Under the pieces are notes generated by a model. That model saw only the letters and a list, made by a program, of their open reading frames with translations. It was not told where the DNA came from and searched no databases. A program made the position numbers and the translations under genes. Below are positions 43,589-51,787 of a DNA stretch of 64,000 nucleotides, one piece after another. Origin of the DNA: Methylobacterium sp. (GTDB lineage Bacteria > Pseudomonadota > Alphaproteobacteria > Rhizobiales > Beijerinckiaceae). How positions within the stretch are numbered: position 1 is the first letter of the stretch; every line of letters begins with the position of its first letter. The DNA is taken from the NCBI GenBank assembly GCA_013823325.1, contig PNLY01000015.1, forward strand, positions 1 to 64,000, written 5' to 3'.

Positions 43589-43815
43589 CGATTCTGGCTC
43601 GTGGCATAATCATGGCCAGACTGCGGCGCGTTGCGGGTAGCAAAGCCGCAAGCTGATCTGCTATGGGTCCATGGGGGGAAGAGCGGTGATCTGCCTGCCG
43701 ATCTGGCTGCTCACCATGGATAAACATGCGGGGGGTACGCGAAAACCGTACTGACCGGTGCAAGCCTCGCCAAGCGGTGCTGGACACATTTCCGCCGCAA
43801 GACAGGAGAACTGCC

Positions 43816-44067
43816 ATGCTCAAGATAGCCATCGCCGCAGTCGGCTTCGCCGCCATCAGCCTTGCGACGGCTCCGGCCTTCGCCCAGGGCGGCAAGAAGG
43901 GCCAGGACGAGTTCCTCGGCGTCGATCTCGACACCGGCCGGACCTATTACGACGGCCGCAACGACGGCAAGTACTGCCTCTACAAGACCGTTCGCGTGTT
44001 CAACCGCTATACCGGTTATTACGAGAACCGGCGCGTGCGCCGTTGCGGCCGCGGCCTTTATATGTGA
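43816..44067 (+). CDS. small exported hypothetical protein
   Basis: An 83-residue protein with a clear signal peptide (MLKIAIAAVGFAAISLATAP, cleavage after AFA-Q) and a mature part rich in Tyr, Arg and Gly (DTGRTYYDGRNDGKYCLYKT) with two cysteines that may form a disulfide. RBS GGAGAA is 8 bases before the ATG. Probably periplasmic. It is followed 8 bases later by a small lipoprotein gene, suggesting a two-gene operon ending at 44351. Confidence 0.7.
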   Translation: MLKIAIAAVGFAAISLATAPAFAQGGKKGQDEFLGVDLDTGRTYYDGRNDGKYCLYKTVRVFNRYTGYYENRRVRRCGRGLYM

Positions 44068-44075
44068 GCGCTGTC

Positions 44076-44300
44076 ATGAACCGTATCGCGAAGTTCATCG
44101 TCGGCCTCGGGCTGGCTACCGCCGCCGCGGCCTGTGGCCCGACCGTCGTTGCCGATCCCAATGGTCGCCTCATCAACACCGGGCTGGTGCAGGATGGCGA
44201 CTGCCTGACCCGCACGGTCATGGTCTATGACCGCGAGCTCGGCTACGAGCGCGCGGTCGAGCAGCAATTCTGCGGCGGACGCCCGCGCATCGCGCGCTGA
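44076..44300 (+). CDS. small lipoprotein
   Basis: A 74-residue protein with a lipoprotein signal (MNRIAKFIVGLGLATAAAAC, lipobox AAAC) and a short mature domain (RLINTGLVQDGDCLTRTVMV) with two further cysteines. Function unknown. It follows the exported protein gene by 8 bases and precedes a strong terminator. Confidence 0.65.
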   Translation: MNRIAKFIVGLGLATAAAACGPTVVADPNGRLINTGLVQDGDCLTRTVMVYDRELGYERAVEQQFCGGRPRIAR

Positions 44301-44323
44301 TCATTTCCGATCGATCCCTGCGC

Positions 44324-44351
44324 AGGCCCCGCCACGGCTGTGGCGGGGCCT
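44324..44351 (+). terminator. Rho-independent terminator
   Basis: A perfect 12-base stem AGGCCCCGCCAC / GTGGCGGGGCCT with a GGCT loop, followed by GTCCTTTT. It ends the two-gene unit of small exported proteins. Confidence 0.85.
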
Positions 44352-44408
44352 GTCCTTTTGCTAGGCTATGACGACTGAATCGCTCGGATCCTTCCAGAGA
44401 GTCGTCAC

Positions 44409-44615
44409 ATGCCAAAGCTCTGCAAGTTCACCTCGCCTACCGACGGCAAGCCCCTCTATGTCAATCCCGACCAGGTCAGCGTGGTCTATACCTTCAAGGG
44501 CCAGCCGCCGGACACGATCATCGCCTTCCGCAAGGACTTCCAGCTCGGCGTGAAGGAAAGTCTGGAAGAGACTGTCAGGATTCTCGAAAGTGCCGCCGGA
44601 ACTGCCGACAACTGA
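44409..44615 (+). CDS. small conserved hypothetical protein
   Basis: A 68-residue soluble protein: MPKLCKFTSPTDGKPLYVNP, DQVSVVYTFKGQPPDTIIAF, then LGVKESLEETVRILES. The pattern (short strands and a final helix) is shared with small Rhizobiales proteins. GAGAGTCGTCAC precedes the ATG. Function unknown. Confidence 0.6.
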   Translation: MPKLCKFTSPTDGKPLYVNPDQVSVVYTFKGQPPDTIIAFRKDFQLGVKESLEETVRILESAAGTADN

Positions 44616-44698
44616 GGCCCTGAGCCGGTGCATCTCTCTCCGCATCAGTGCCGGATTGTCGCCCCAAAGCAGCCATGCGGCGCTTCCATCCTCGCCCC

Positions 44699-44932
44699 AT
44701 GAGGATCATCGCCGCATCTGCTCTCACCCTGGCTCTCAGCGCTTGCGCGAGCACGCCGGACCCGATCGTCGAGGATCGCTCGCGCTGCGACGCCTATGGC
44801 TTCCAGCGCGGCACCGACGCCTATGCCAACTGCGTCATGACGCAGGATCGCGACCGTGAACGGCGTTACGAGCGTCAAGCCGGGCAGCGGCCGTATCGCG
44901 CAGAGCGATCCTACCGTTCTGACGAGGAATAG
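44699..44932 (+). CDS. small lipoprotein
   Basis: A 77-residue protein with a lipoprotein signal (MRIIAASALTLALSAC; lipobox LSAC), followed by a polar Arg/Tyr-rich mature part (DRSRCDAYGFQRGTDAYANC) with a conserved-looking Cys pair. Such small lipoproteins with a C-x-AYGF core are common in Rhizobiales. Function unknown. Confidence 0.65.
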   Translation: MRIIAASALTLALSACASTPDPIVEDRSRCDAYGFQRGTDAYANCVMTQDRDRERRYERQAGQRPYRAERSYRSDEE

Positions 44933-45022
44933 CCGCGGGTCATCCGGCCCTTCAACCGCAGCCGCGACCGTGGGTTTCGCTCCTGACGGATTCCGGCCGT
45001 GCCAAGCTGTTCCGTCGCACGC

Positions 45023-45526
45023 ATGATCCATCAGTCCCAGCTCGTGACGGCGCGTCTCGTCGTGCGGCCTTTCCTGGCCGCCGATGCTCCCTTGCTCGTC
45101 GCGCTCTTCGCTGACCCGCAGGTCCATCGCTTCGTCGACGACGGCCGGCCGCTCACACCGGATGTCGCGGCGCTCTGGGTGGAGCGCTCGGCGGCCAATC
45201 TCGAACGCTTCGGCTACGGCACCGGCGCTGTCGCCGAGCGGGCCAGCGGCGAGCTGATCGGCTGGGCCGGTTTCGCCAGGCCGGGCGATGGCACCGAAGA
45301 GGTGATCTACGGACTGCGGCGCGCGAGCTGGGGCAGGGGGCTGGGCAAGGAATTGCTCGCCGGCTTGGTCACCTTTGCCGGCGAGCGCGGCATCACGCCG
45401 GTGCGGGCGACGGTCGATCCGGGCAACGGCCCCTCCGTGCATCTGTTGCGACAGGCCGGATTCGTGCTGGCAGAGCCCGGCTACCGCGGCGATGCCAGGG
45501 CCGATCTTTATCTGCATGGCGGCTGA
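45023..45526 (+). CDS. GNAT N-acetyltransferase (RimJ/RimL-like)
   Basis: A 167-residue GNAT protein: LVTARLVVRPFLAADAPLLV at the start (typical RimJ/RimL opening), GWAGFARPGDGTEEVIYGLR near residue 75, the acetyl-CoA loop RASWGRGLGKELLAGLVTFA near 95, and NGPSVHLLRQAGFVLAEPGY near 130. Likely acetylates a protein N terminus or a small amine; the substrate is unknown. The ATG at 45023 matches the family start. Confidence 0.88.
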   Translation: MIHQSQLVTARLVVRPFLAADAPLLVALFADPQVHRFVDDGRPLTPDVAALWVERSAANLERFGYGTGAVAERASGELIGWAGFARPGDGTEEVIYGLRRASWGRGLGKELLAGLVTFAGERGITPVRATVDPGNGPSVHLLRQAGFVLAEPGYRGDARADLYLHGG

Positions 45527-45759
45527 GCGCCCCGATCGCCTAAAAAAGCAGGATGTTGCTCCCGGCGGGCTGGGGCGCAGTTCATTCTTCTCCGCGACGC
45601 GGCTCCGGCGCGAAGTCGCTTCGCTGCCGGGGGCGACAGACTGCCGTCATGCGCCGATCGCAGGCTCGGCCGGAGCCGCACCGGTTGGGCTTTGCGGCGA
45701 AGACGGCTATCTGATCGCTCGGCCGCTCTGCGGCCTCGCCAGGAGGGAGCGGCTGAGCG

Positions 45760-46074
45760 ATGATCCTCGACGAGCGTACCTACGCCATCAAGCCCGCGCA
45801 TGTGCGCGACTATCTCGACCTCTATGTCGCTGAGGGGATGGAGCTGCAGATCTCCCATCTTGGCCATCTGATCGGCTGGTTCACCACCGATAGCGGTGTC
45901 GTCAACGAGGTCGTTCACATGTGGCGCTTCGAGGATGCCGGCGATCGCGAGCGCCGGCGGGCCGCGATGGAGGCCGATCCGCGCTGGCAGGTCTTCCGCG
46001 CCAAGGCCGCGCCCTACGTCCTCGAGATGCGCAGCCGGATCCTGCGGCCGACGCATTTCTCGCCGCTGCGCTGA
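45760..46074 (+). CDS. NIPSNAP family protein
   Basis: A 104-residue NIPSNAP-domain protein (dimeric alpha/beta barrel): DERTYAIKPAHVRDYLDLYV at the N terminus, HLGHLIGWFTTDSGVVNEVV in the middle, HMWRFEDAGDRERRRAAMEA, then PRWQVFRAKAAPYV. Bacterial NIPSNAP proteins occur beside transporters and catabolic enzymes, with no established activity. The TRAP transporter gene starts 85 bases later on the same strand, so it probably belongs to that locus. Confidence 0.88.
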   Translation: MILDERTYAIKPAHVRDYLDLYVAEGMELQISHLGHLIGWFTTDSGVVNEVVHMWRFEDAGDRERRRAAMEADPRWQVFRAKAAPYVLEMRSRILRPTHFSPLR

Positions 46075-46159
46075 GCTGGTGCCCGGCGCCGCCAGGTCTG
46101 TTGCGCCACATCGATCCCCCGCTCCTCTGATTGGGCGTGGGCTGGCCACGCTCGTCGCA

Positions 46160-47953
46160 ATGCTCGAATGGCTGGGCGCAGCGATCCTCGCCGTGCTCTT
46201 CCTCGTGGTGATGGCGGCGGTGACGCGGCGCTATCTGCTCGGAGACGGGCTCGTCTGGTCGGACGAGCTTGCGATCTGGCTCAATGTCGCGCTTGTCGCG
46301 GTCGGCGCGCCGCTGGCGGCGACGAGCGCGCTCGCCATGCGGCTCGATGTCGTCGTCAACCTGCTGCCGGTGCCGGCGCGGCGCATCGCCGCCGTCCTGG
46401 CCGAGGCGATCGCCGTCCACGGCGCGCTGGTGCTGACGCTCGGCGGCGCCAGCGTCGCGGCCTTGGTCGGCGGCACCTCGACTGTGCTCGGCCTGCCCGA
46501 GAGCCTGCGCTTTGCGACTTTTGCCATCGGCGGCGGGCTGACACTCGTTCTCGTGCTCTGGCGGGCGGTGCTGACACAATCCTGGCCGGCGGCGCTGGTC
46601 GCGCTGCTGCTCGGCATAGGACTCTATGCGCTGGCAAATAGCGCGACCGGCCTTTTCGTCACGACGCCGAGCCTGGTCGCGGGACTTGCCGCGGGGGCGG
46701 GGCTGCTGCTCGGCGCGCCGCTGCCCTTCGCGCTCATTGCCGGCGTCTCGCTCTCGGGGGCCTTCGGCGGCCTGCTGCCCGAGCCGGCCATCGTCCAGAA
46801 CACGGTAGCGGGCGTCTCGAAATTCCTGCTGCTGGCGATCCCCTTCTTCCTGCTCGCCGGCGAATTGCTGACCGCAGGCGGACTCGCCGAGCGCCTGGTG
46901 CGCTTCGCCGCCGCCCTGGTCGGGCATGTCCGAGCCGGGCTGGCGCAGACCGCGCTGGTCGCCAGCGTCTTGTTCTCCGGCGCTTCCGGCTCCTCGGTCG
47001 CCAATGCCGCTTTCGGTGCCAAGGTGATGGCGCCGGCTTTGGTCGCGCGCGGCTATCCGCCGGCCAATGCCGCCGCGATCGTCGCCGGCGTCTCGATGCT
47101 CGACAACATCATCCCGCCCTCGATCGCCTTCCTGATCCTGGCGGCGGCGACCAATCTCTCGGTCGGCTCGCTGCTGGTCGGCGGCTTCGTCGCGGGGGCC
47201 GTGCTCACGCTGGCGCTCGCCATCGGCATCCATCTCAGCGTCCGCGGCGTCGTCGACTCCGCCCCTCGCGCCAGCAATGCCGAACGGGCGCGCTCCTTCG
47301 TCGGCGCGCTCCCGGCGATCGGGCTCGGCATCGTTGTCGTGGTCGGCATCCGCTTCGGCGTGGTCACGGTGACGGAAGCCTCGGCGCTCGCCGTCGCCTA
47401 TGCGCTCGTCGCGTGTCTGCTCCTGCGCAGTCTCAATGGCGGCACTGTGCTGGCGTCCTTACGCAAGGCCGCGGGCGAGACGGCGGCGGTCGGGCTGCTG
47501 ATCGGTGCTTCCGCGCCCTTCGCCTTCCTGCTCGCGGTCGACCGCGTCTCCGAGCAGATGGCCGGGCTGGTCACCGCGCTCGGCGGCGGGCCGCTCGCGG
47601 TGATGCTGCTCTCCAATGTCGTGCTGCTGATCGCCGGTCTCTTCCTCGATATCGGTGCCGCCATTCTCCTCTTGGCGCCGCTGTTGCTGCCGGCCGCCAT
47701 CGCCGCCGGGCTCGATCCGATCCAGTTCGGCGTCGTGCTGGTCGTCAACCTGATGATCCATGGGCTGACGCCGCCGCTCGGCATCCTCGTCTTCGTCGTG
47801 AGCGGCATCATGCGGCTTTCGCCCGCCGCAGTGTTCCGCGCCGTGCTGCCTCTGCTGGCGAGCCTGCTCGTGGCGCTCTTGGTCCTTTGCCTTGCGGTGG
47901 CGGCCTGGCCGTCGCTACCTGTCTCCATCAAGGAGTTGTTCCGATGGCTTTGA
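46160..47953 (+). CDS. TRAP transporter, fused small and large membrane subunits (DctQM)
   Basis: A 597-residue membrane protein. Residues 1-160 are the four-helix DctQ part (RRYLLGDGLVWSDELAIWLN near 24). From about 170 onwards is the 12-13-helix DctM part (GAPLPFALIAGVSLSGAFGG, GVSKFLLLAIPFFLLAGELL, FSGASGSSVANAAFGAKVMA near 275, IIPPSIAFLILAA). It imports an organic acid using the sodium gradient, together with the DctP protein encoded next, whose start overlaps its stop by 10 bases. Fused DctQM forms are known. The start at 46160 is the most plausible ATG. Confidence 0.94.
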   Translation: MLEWLGAAILAVLFLVVMAAVTRRYLLGDGLVWSDELAIWLNVALVAVGAPLAATSALAMRLDVVVNLLPVPARRIAAVLAEAIAVHGALVLTLGGASVAALVGGTSTVLGLPESLRFATFAIGGGLTLVLVLWRAVLTQSWPAALVALLLGIGLYALANSATGLFVTTPSLVAGLAAGAGLLLGAPLPFALIAGVSLSGAFGGLLPEPAIVQNTVAGVSKFLLLAIPFFLLAGELLTAGGLAERLVRFAAALVGHVRAGLAQTALVASVLFSGASGSSVANAAFGAKVMAPALVARGYPPANAAAIVAGVSMLDNIIPPSIAFLILAAATNLSVGSLLVGGFVAGAVLTLALAIGIHLSVRGVVDSAPRASNAERARSFVGALPAIGLGIVVVVGIRFGVVTVTEASALAVAYALVACLLLRSLNGGTVLASLRKAAGETAAVGLLIGASAPFAFLLAVDRVSEQMAGLVTALGGGPLAVMLLSNVVLLIAGLFLDIGAAILLLAPLLLPAAIAAGLDPIQFGVVLVVNLMIHGLTPPLGILVFVVSGIMRLSPAAVFRAVLPLLASLLVALLVLCLAVAAWPSLPVSIKELFRWL

Positions 47954-48927
47954 CCCGCCGCGCCTTCGCCGCCGCCACGCTGGCCTCGCCAGCCATCTTG
48001 TCTGGCCGCGCCTTCGCCGCCGGCCGGCCGGTCACGGTTGCGTCCTTGCTCGGCGAGGACAAGCCGGAGACGATGATCTGGCGCCGTGTGACCGAGAAGC
48101 TGGCGCAGAGCGCGCACGGGCGCTTCGACCTGCGCGTCGTCCCCAATGCCGCGCTCGGCGGCGAGAAGGAGGTCGCCGAAGGCCTGCGCCTCGGCTCGGT
48201 CCAGGCCTCGCTGTTCACGATCTCGGCGCTGTCGTCATGGGTGCCGGACGGGCAGCTGCTCGATCTGCCCTTCCTGTTCCGCGACCGCACGCATCTCAAG
48301 CGCGTGCTCGCCGGGCCGCTCGGCGAGGAGCTCAAACGCAAATACGAGGCGCAGGGTTTCGTCGTGCTCGGCTTCATCAATTACGGCGCCCGCCATCTCC
48401 TCGCCAAGGAACCGCTGACCACGCCTGCCAGCGTCAAGGGCAAGCGCATCCGCGTCATCCAGAGCCCGCTGCACACCGAGCTCTGGTCCGGCCTTGGCGC
48501 CTATCCGACGCCGATCCCGATCCCCGAGACCTACAACGCGCTGAAGACCGGGGTGGTCGACTGCATGGACCTGACCAAATCGGCCTATGTCGGCTTCAAG
48601 CTGCACGAGGTCGTGCCCTATCTGATCGAGACCGGCCATATCTGGGCGACCGGCGTCGTTGCCGTCTCCGCCTCCTTCTGGAAGGGCCTCTCGGCCGAGG
48701 ACAAGGCGGCCTTCACGGCTGCAGCTGCGGAAGGAGCGGGCTATTTCGACGACCTCATCATCGCCGATGAGGACGCCTCGATGGCCAAGGCGAAGGCCGA
48801 GGGCGGCAAGGTCGTGCAGCCGGAGGATCGCCCCGGCTGGGAGGCGGGTGCCCGCAAGGTCTGGGCCTCCTTCGCGCCCAAGCTCGGCGGGCTCGAGAAG
48901 ATCGAGGCGATCGCCAGCAGCACCTGA
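47944..48927 (+). CDS. TRAP transporter substrate-binding protein DctP
   Basis: A 327-residue periplasmic binding protein of the DctP family. The signal peptide is ALTRRAFAAATLASPAILSG with cleavage near AFA-AG. Family segments are NAALGGEKEVAEGLRLGSVQ near residue 62, the conserved arginine region GKRIRVIQSPLHTELWSGLG near 165 (which clamps carboxylates), PIPETYNALKTGVVDCMDL near 195 and TGHIWATGVVAVS. Encoded in overlap with the fused membrane subunit. Expected ligand is a carboxylic acid; identity unknown. Confidence 0.95.
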   Translation: MALTRRAFAAATLASPAILSGRAFAAGRPVTVASLLGEDKPETMIWRRVTEKLAQSAHGRFDLRVVPNAALGGEKEVAEGLRLGSVQASLFTISALSSWVPDGQLLDLPFLFRDRTHLKRVLAGPLGEELKRKYEAQGFVVLGFINYGARHLLAKEPLTTPASVKGKRIRVIQSPLHTELWSGLGAYPTPIPIPETYNALKTGVVDCMDLTKSAYVGFKLHEVVPYLIETGHIWATGVVAVSASFWKGLSAEDKAAFTAAAAEGAGYFDDLIIADEDASMAKAKAEGGKVVQPEDRPGWEAGARKVWASFAPKLGGLEKIEAIASST

Positions 48928-48971
48928 TCCGGCCATTCACCCCGCGTTGATCGTCAAGGAAAGCCGTCCAC

Positions 48972-49727
48972 ATGTCCGACCGTCCCGTCCTTCTCGTCAC
49001 CGGCGGCAGCCGAGGCATTGGCGCCGCCATCTGCCGTTTCGCCGCCGAGCGCGGCTATGACGTCGCCGTCAACTATCAGGGCAACGCCCAGGCGGCGGCC
49101 GATGTCGTCGCAGCCTGCGGCCGGGCGGGGGCGAGGGCGATCGCGATCCAGGGCGACATGGCGAACCTCGCCGACATCACCCGCGTCTTTGCCGAGGCCA
49201 AGGCGGCGCTCGGGCCGCTGACCGCTGTCGTCAACAACGCCGCCATCACCGGCAAGAGCAGCTCGCTTGCCAAGTCGGACCCGCAGGTCATCCGCGCCTG
49301 CATCGACCTCAACGTCACCGGCGCGATCCTGGTGGCGCGGGAGGCGGCTCAGGCCCTGCTCGCCAATGAGGGCGCGAAGAACCGCGCCATCGTCAACATC
49401 TCCTCGATCGCGGCCGGGCTCGGCTCGCCCAACGAATATGTCTGGTATGCCGCCTCGAAGGCGGCGATCGATTCGCTGACCATCGGCCTGGCGATCGAGC
49501 TCGCCCCTGCCGGCATCCGTGTCAACGCCGTGTCCCCGGGCATGACACAGACGGATATCCATGCGCTCTCCGCCGGTGATCCCGGCCGTGTCGAACGGAT
49601 CGCGCCGACGATCCCGCTGAAGCGCGTCGCCGAGCCCGAGGAGATCGCCGAGGCGGTGCTGTTCGCGCTCTCGGAGGCCGCGTCCTACATGGTCGGCTCG
49701 ATCATCCGGGTCGGCGGCGGCCGTTAG
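48972..49727 (+). CDS. short-chain dehydrogenase/reductase (SDR)
   Basis: A 251-residue classical SDR. The NAD(P) motif is VTGGSRGIGAAICRFAAERG near residue 10, NNAAITG near 87, catalytic Ser in NISSIAAGLG near 140, YAASKAA with Tyr/Lys near 157, and the C-terminal RVAEPEEIAEAVLFALSEAA. It lies 44 bases after dctP on the same strand and probably oxidises or reduces a compound brought in by the TRAP system (inference). Confidence 0.93.
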   Translation: MSDRPVLLVTGGSRGIGAAICRFAAERGYDVAVNYQGNAQAAADVVAACGRAGARAIAIQGDMANLADITRVFAEAKAALGPLTAVVNNAAITGKSSSLAKSDPQVIRACIDLNVTGAILVAREAAQALLANEGAKNRAIVNISSIAAGLGSPNEYVWYAASKAAIDSLTIGLAIELAPAGIRVNAVSPGMTQTDIHALSAGDPGRVERIAPTIPLKRVAEPEEIAEAVLFALSEAASYMVGSIIRVGGGR

Positions 49728-49831
49728 CTCCCGTCAAACGACAGAATCGGCTGCGGCAGCAGCCGCAGACGGCTGGAGCGTGGCCCGGGCGTGCTAAATC
49801 GGCTGCCGTCCCTGTTCAACCGGAAGCCGCC

Positions 49832-50110
49832 ATGCGCGTCCTGTTCGTCCTGATCGCCTTCGGCATGGTCGCGGTGCCGGCCCTGCTCGCACTGGCCCGC
49901 AGCGACCTGCCGCGCGGCCGGCGGATCGTGAATGCGCTGATCGTATTCCTGGCGCCGGCTTTCACGCTCGGCCTGATCCATGGCGTGCCGGAGCTCGACG
50001 GCAGGGCGCTGCAATACCCGGTTGCCTGGACGACGCTGCGGCTCGTCCTGACCGGCCTCGCCTTGATCCTGCCCTGGTGCCTCTATGTCTGGCTCAACGG
50101 CCGGCGCTGA
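49832..50110 (+). CDS. small membrane protein
   Basis: A 92-residue protein with three hydrophobic helices (VLFVLIAFGMVAVPALLALA, NALIVFLAPAFTLGLIHGVP, LRLVLTGLALILPWCLYVWL) and short basic loops. No family recognised. It precedes speB by 19 bases on the same strand, so it may be co-transcribed with it. Confidence 0.6.
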   Translation: MRVLFVLIAFGMVAVPALLALARSDLPRGRRIVNALIVFLAPAFTLGLIHGVPELDGRALQYPVAWTTLRLVLTGLALILPWCLYVWLNGRR

Positions 50111-50129
50111 CCCCCGACGGATTCCCGAC

Positions 50130-51086
50130 ATGACCGAACCTGCCGAAACCCCGACGATCGACCACGCCTTCACCGGCGACCGCAAGGGCCCGGCCCATGA
50201 CCCGACCTATGCCGGCGCGCTTTCCTTCATGCGCCGCCGCTACAGCAAGGACGTCGCCGGCTGCGATGTCGTGGTCTGGGGCGTGCCCTTCGACCTCGCC
50301 GTCTCGAACCGGCCCGGCACGCGCTTCGGGCCGCAGGCGATGCGCCGCGTCAGCGCGATCTTCGACGGCGACGCGCAATATCCCTCGCGGATCGACCCGT
50401 TCGAAACGCTCGCCGTGGTCGACTATGGCGATTGCCTGCTGCCGCGCAGCGACCTGCAGGGCTGTGCCCGGGCGATCGAGAGCGAGGCCGCCGCGATCAT
50501 CGCCAGCGGCGCCCAGCTCGTCACCCTCGGCGGCGACCATTTCATCACCCTGCCGCTGCTGCGCGCCCATGTCGCCCGCCATGGCAGGCTCGCCATCGTC
50601 CAGTTCGACGCGCATCAGGACACCTGGGACGACGGCGTCGGCGCGATCAGTCACGGCACCTTCGTGCTCGAGGCGGTGCGCGAGGGGCTGATCGACACCG
50701 AGCGCTCGATCCAGGTCGGCATCCGCACCGTCGCGCCGCGCGATTGCGGCATCGAGGTGCTCGACGCCTACCAAGCGCATGGGCTCGGGGTCGACGGCAT
50801 CGCGGCGCGGATCAAGGAGCGTGTGGGGCAGGGGCCGGCCTATCTCACCTTCGACATCGACGCGCTCGACCCTGCCTTCGCGCCGGGCACCGGCACGCCT
50901 GTCGCCGGCGGCTTCTCCTCGGCGCAGGCGCTGCAGCTGGTCTGGGCGATCCGCGATCTCGATTTCCGCGGCATGGACATCGTCGAGGTCTCGCCGCCCT
51001 ATGATCATGCCGATGCGACCGCGATCGCCGGCGCTGCGGTGGCGCAGCATTATCTGCAGGCCTTGGCGCTGAAGAAGGCTGGTTGA
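50130..51086 (+). CDS. speB: agmatinase (ureohydrolase family)
   Basis: A 318-residue ureohydrolase, predicted to cleave agmatine to putrescine and urea in the cytoplasm. The manganese ligands are visible: LGGDHFITLPLL near residue 133, QFDAHQDTWDD near 155, SHGTF, and FDIDALDPAFAPGTGTPVAG near 240. NRPGTRFGPQAMRRVSAIF near 55 is the agmatinase-type substrate region. The arginase/guanidinobutyrase families are close, so agmatine is likely but not certain. The chosen ATG (MTEPAE) removes 15 implausible residues. Confidence 0.9.
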   Translation: MTEPAETPTIDHAFTGDRKGPAHDPTYAGALSFMRRRYSKDVAGCDVVVWGVPFDLAVSNRPGTRFGPQAMRRVSAIFDGDAQYPSRIDPFETLAVVDYGDCLLPRSDLQGCARAIESEAAAIIASGAQLVTLGGDHFITLPLLRAHVARHGRLAIVQFDAHQDTWDDGVGAISHGTFVLEAVREGLIDTERSIQVGIRTVAPRDCGIEVLDAYQAHGLGVDGIAARIKERVGQGPAYLTFDIDALDPAFAPGTGTPVAGGFSSAQALQLVWAIRDLDFRGMDIVEVSPPYDHADATAIAGAAVAQHYLQALALKKAG

Positions 51087-51179
51087 ATCGGGCTGCGAGG
51101 TGCTTGAATCATCCTGACAAGGATACGCATCAAGGGCTTCAGAATACGTGAGAACCGACCTGAACCAAGCGGGACCTGC

Positions 51180-51695
51180 GTGCTGATCGTGTTCAGCGGA
51201 CTGCCGGGTAGTGGCAAGACGACGCTTGCCCGCGAGCTCGCGGCAAGTCGGTCGGCGGCCTATCTGCGCATCGACAGCATCGAGCACGCGCTTCGCTCTA
51301 TATCGCCCGGCAGCGATATCGGGCCGGGTGGCTATGTCGTCGCTCTCGCGATCGCGGGGGGAAACCTTTCGCTCGGCATGGCCGTCGTGGCCGATTGCGT
51401 GAATCCGGTCGCCGAGAGCAGGGCGGCCTGGCGCGAGCTCGCTCGGGCTTCGGCCGTGCCGCATCTCGACATCGAAGTCGTCTGTTCCAACAAGGCGGAG
51501 CACCGGCGCAGGGTCGAGCAGCGACGATCCGATATCCCGGGATTTGTCGTCCCGGACTGGACTTCGGTGGAGACACATGATTATCAGCCCTGGACCGGCG
51601 ACCGGCTGATCGTCGACACGGCCGTCCTTTCGGTCGAGGACGCCCTGCGCCTGATCGAGGACCGATTGGCGTCCTTGGTGTACAGCGCCGATTGA
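51180..51695 (+). CDS. small P-loop kinase-like protein
   Basis: A 171-residue nucleoside-kinase-fold protein beginning with Walker A: LIVFSGLPGSGKTTLARELA. Further signs are LRIDSIEHALRS and VVADCVNPVAESRAAWRELA (lid region) and EHRRRVEQRRSDIPGF. It belongs to the AAA_33/zeta-toxin-like or gluconate-kinase-like group; the substrate is not predictable. It starts with GTG at 51180. Its stop codon lies inside the -35 hexamer of the promoter for the argC leader. Confidence 0.82.
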   Translation: MLIVFSGLPGSGKTTLARELAASRSAAYLRIDSIEHALRSISPGSDIGPGGYVVALAIAGGNLSLGMAVVADCVNPVAESRAAWRELARASAVPHLDIEVVCSNKAEHRRRVEQRRSDIPGFVVPDWTSVETHDYQPWTGDRLIVDTAVLSVEDALRLIEDRLASLVYSAD

Positions 51696-51720
51696 CAGGC
51701 AGCCGGGCAGGGAACATATA
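51692..51720 (+). promoter_or_regulatory. sigma70-type promoter of the argC leader
   Basis: TTGACA (51692-51697), exactly 17 bases, then CATATA (51715-51720). This is a full-consensus -35 with a near-consensus -10. Transcription would start near 51727-51728, the first base of the leader peptide ATG, predicting a leaderless message. Confidence 0.75.
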
Positions 51721-51727
51721 GCCCCGC

Positions 51728-51787
51728 ATGACCGTGAACCCGACCCGACGTCGCACCGAACAGGCCGCTCCGGCGCGCCCGCGATGA
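51728..51787 (+). CDS. candidate arginine-rich leader peptide upstream of argC
   Basis: A 19-residue frame, MTVNPTRRRTEQAAPARPR, with five arginines, three of them consecutive (CGA CGT CGC at 51746-51754). There is no RBS, but the predicted transcription start coincides with the ATG, as in the leaderless trpL of rhizobia. A terminator follows 28 bases after the stop. GGCGCG at 51772-51777 inside the frame can pair with CGCGCC at 51818-51823 in the terminator's left arm, giving an antiterminator. The stop TGA overlaps the ATG of a second arginine-rich frame. Interpreted as an attenuation leader; untested. Confidence 0.6.
   Translation: MTVNPTRRRTEQAAPARPR

Noticed and set aside
39538-43815. 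Attachment-site direct repeat of the tRNA-Gly 3' end
   Set aside because: I found no second copy of the T-arm/acceptor sequence downstream and no integrase gene, so a classical integrated element cannot be supported.
43726-44300. Longer upstream starts and overlapping frames around the two small exported protein genes
   Set aside because: Signal peptides and RBS placement fix the starts at 43816 and 44076; the longer frames are Arg-rich shadows.
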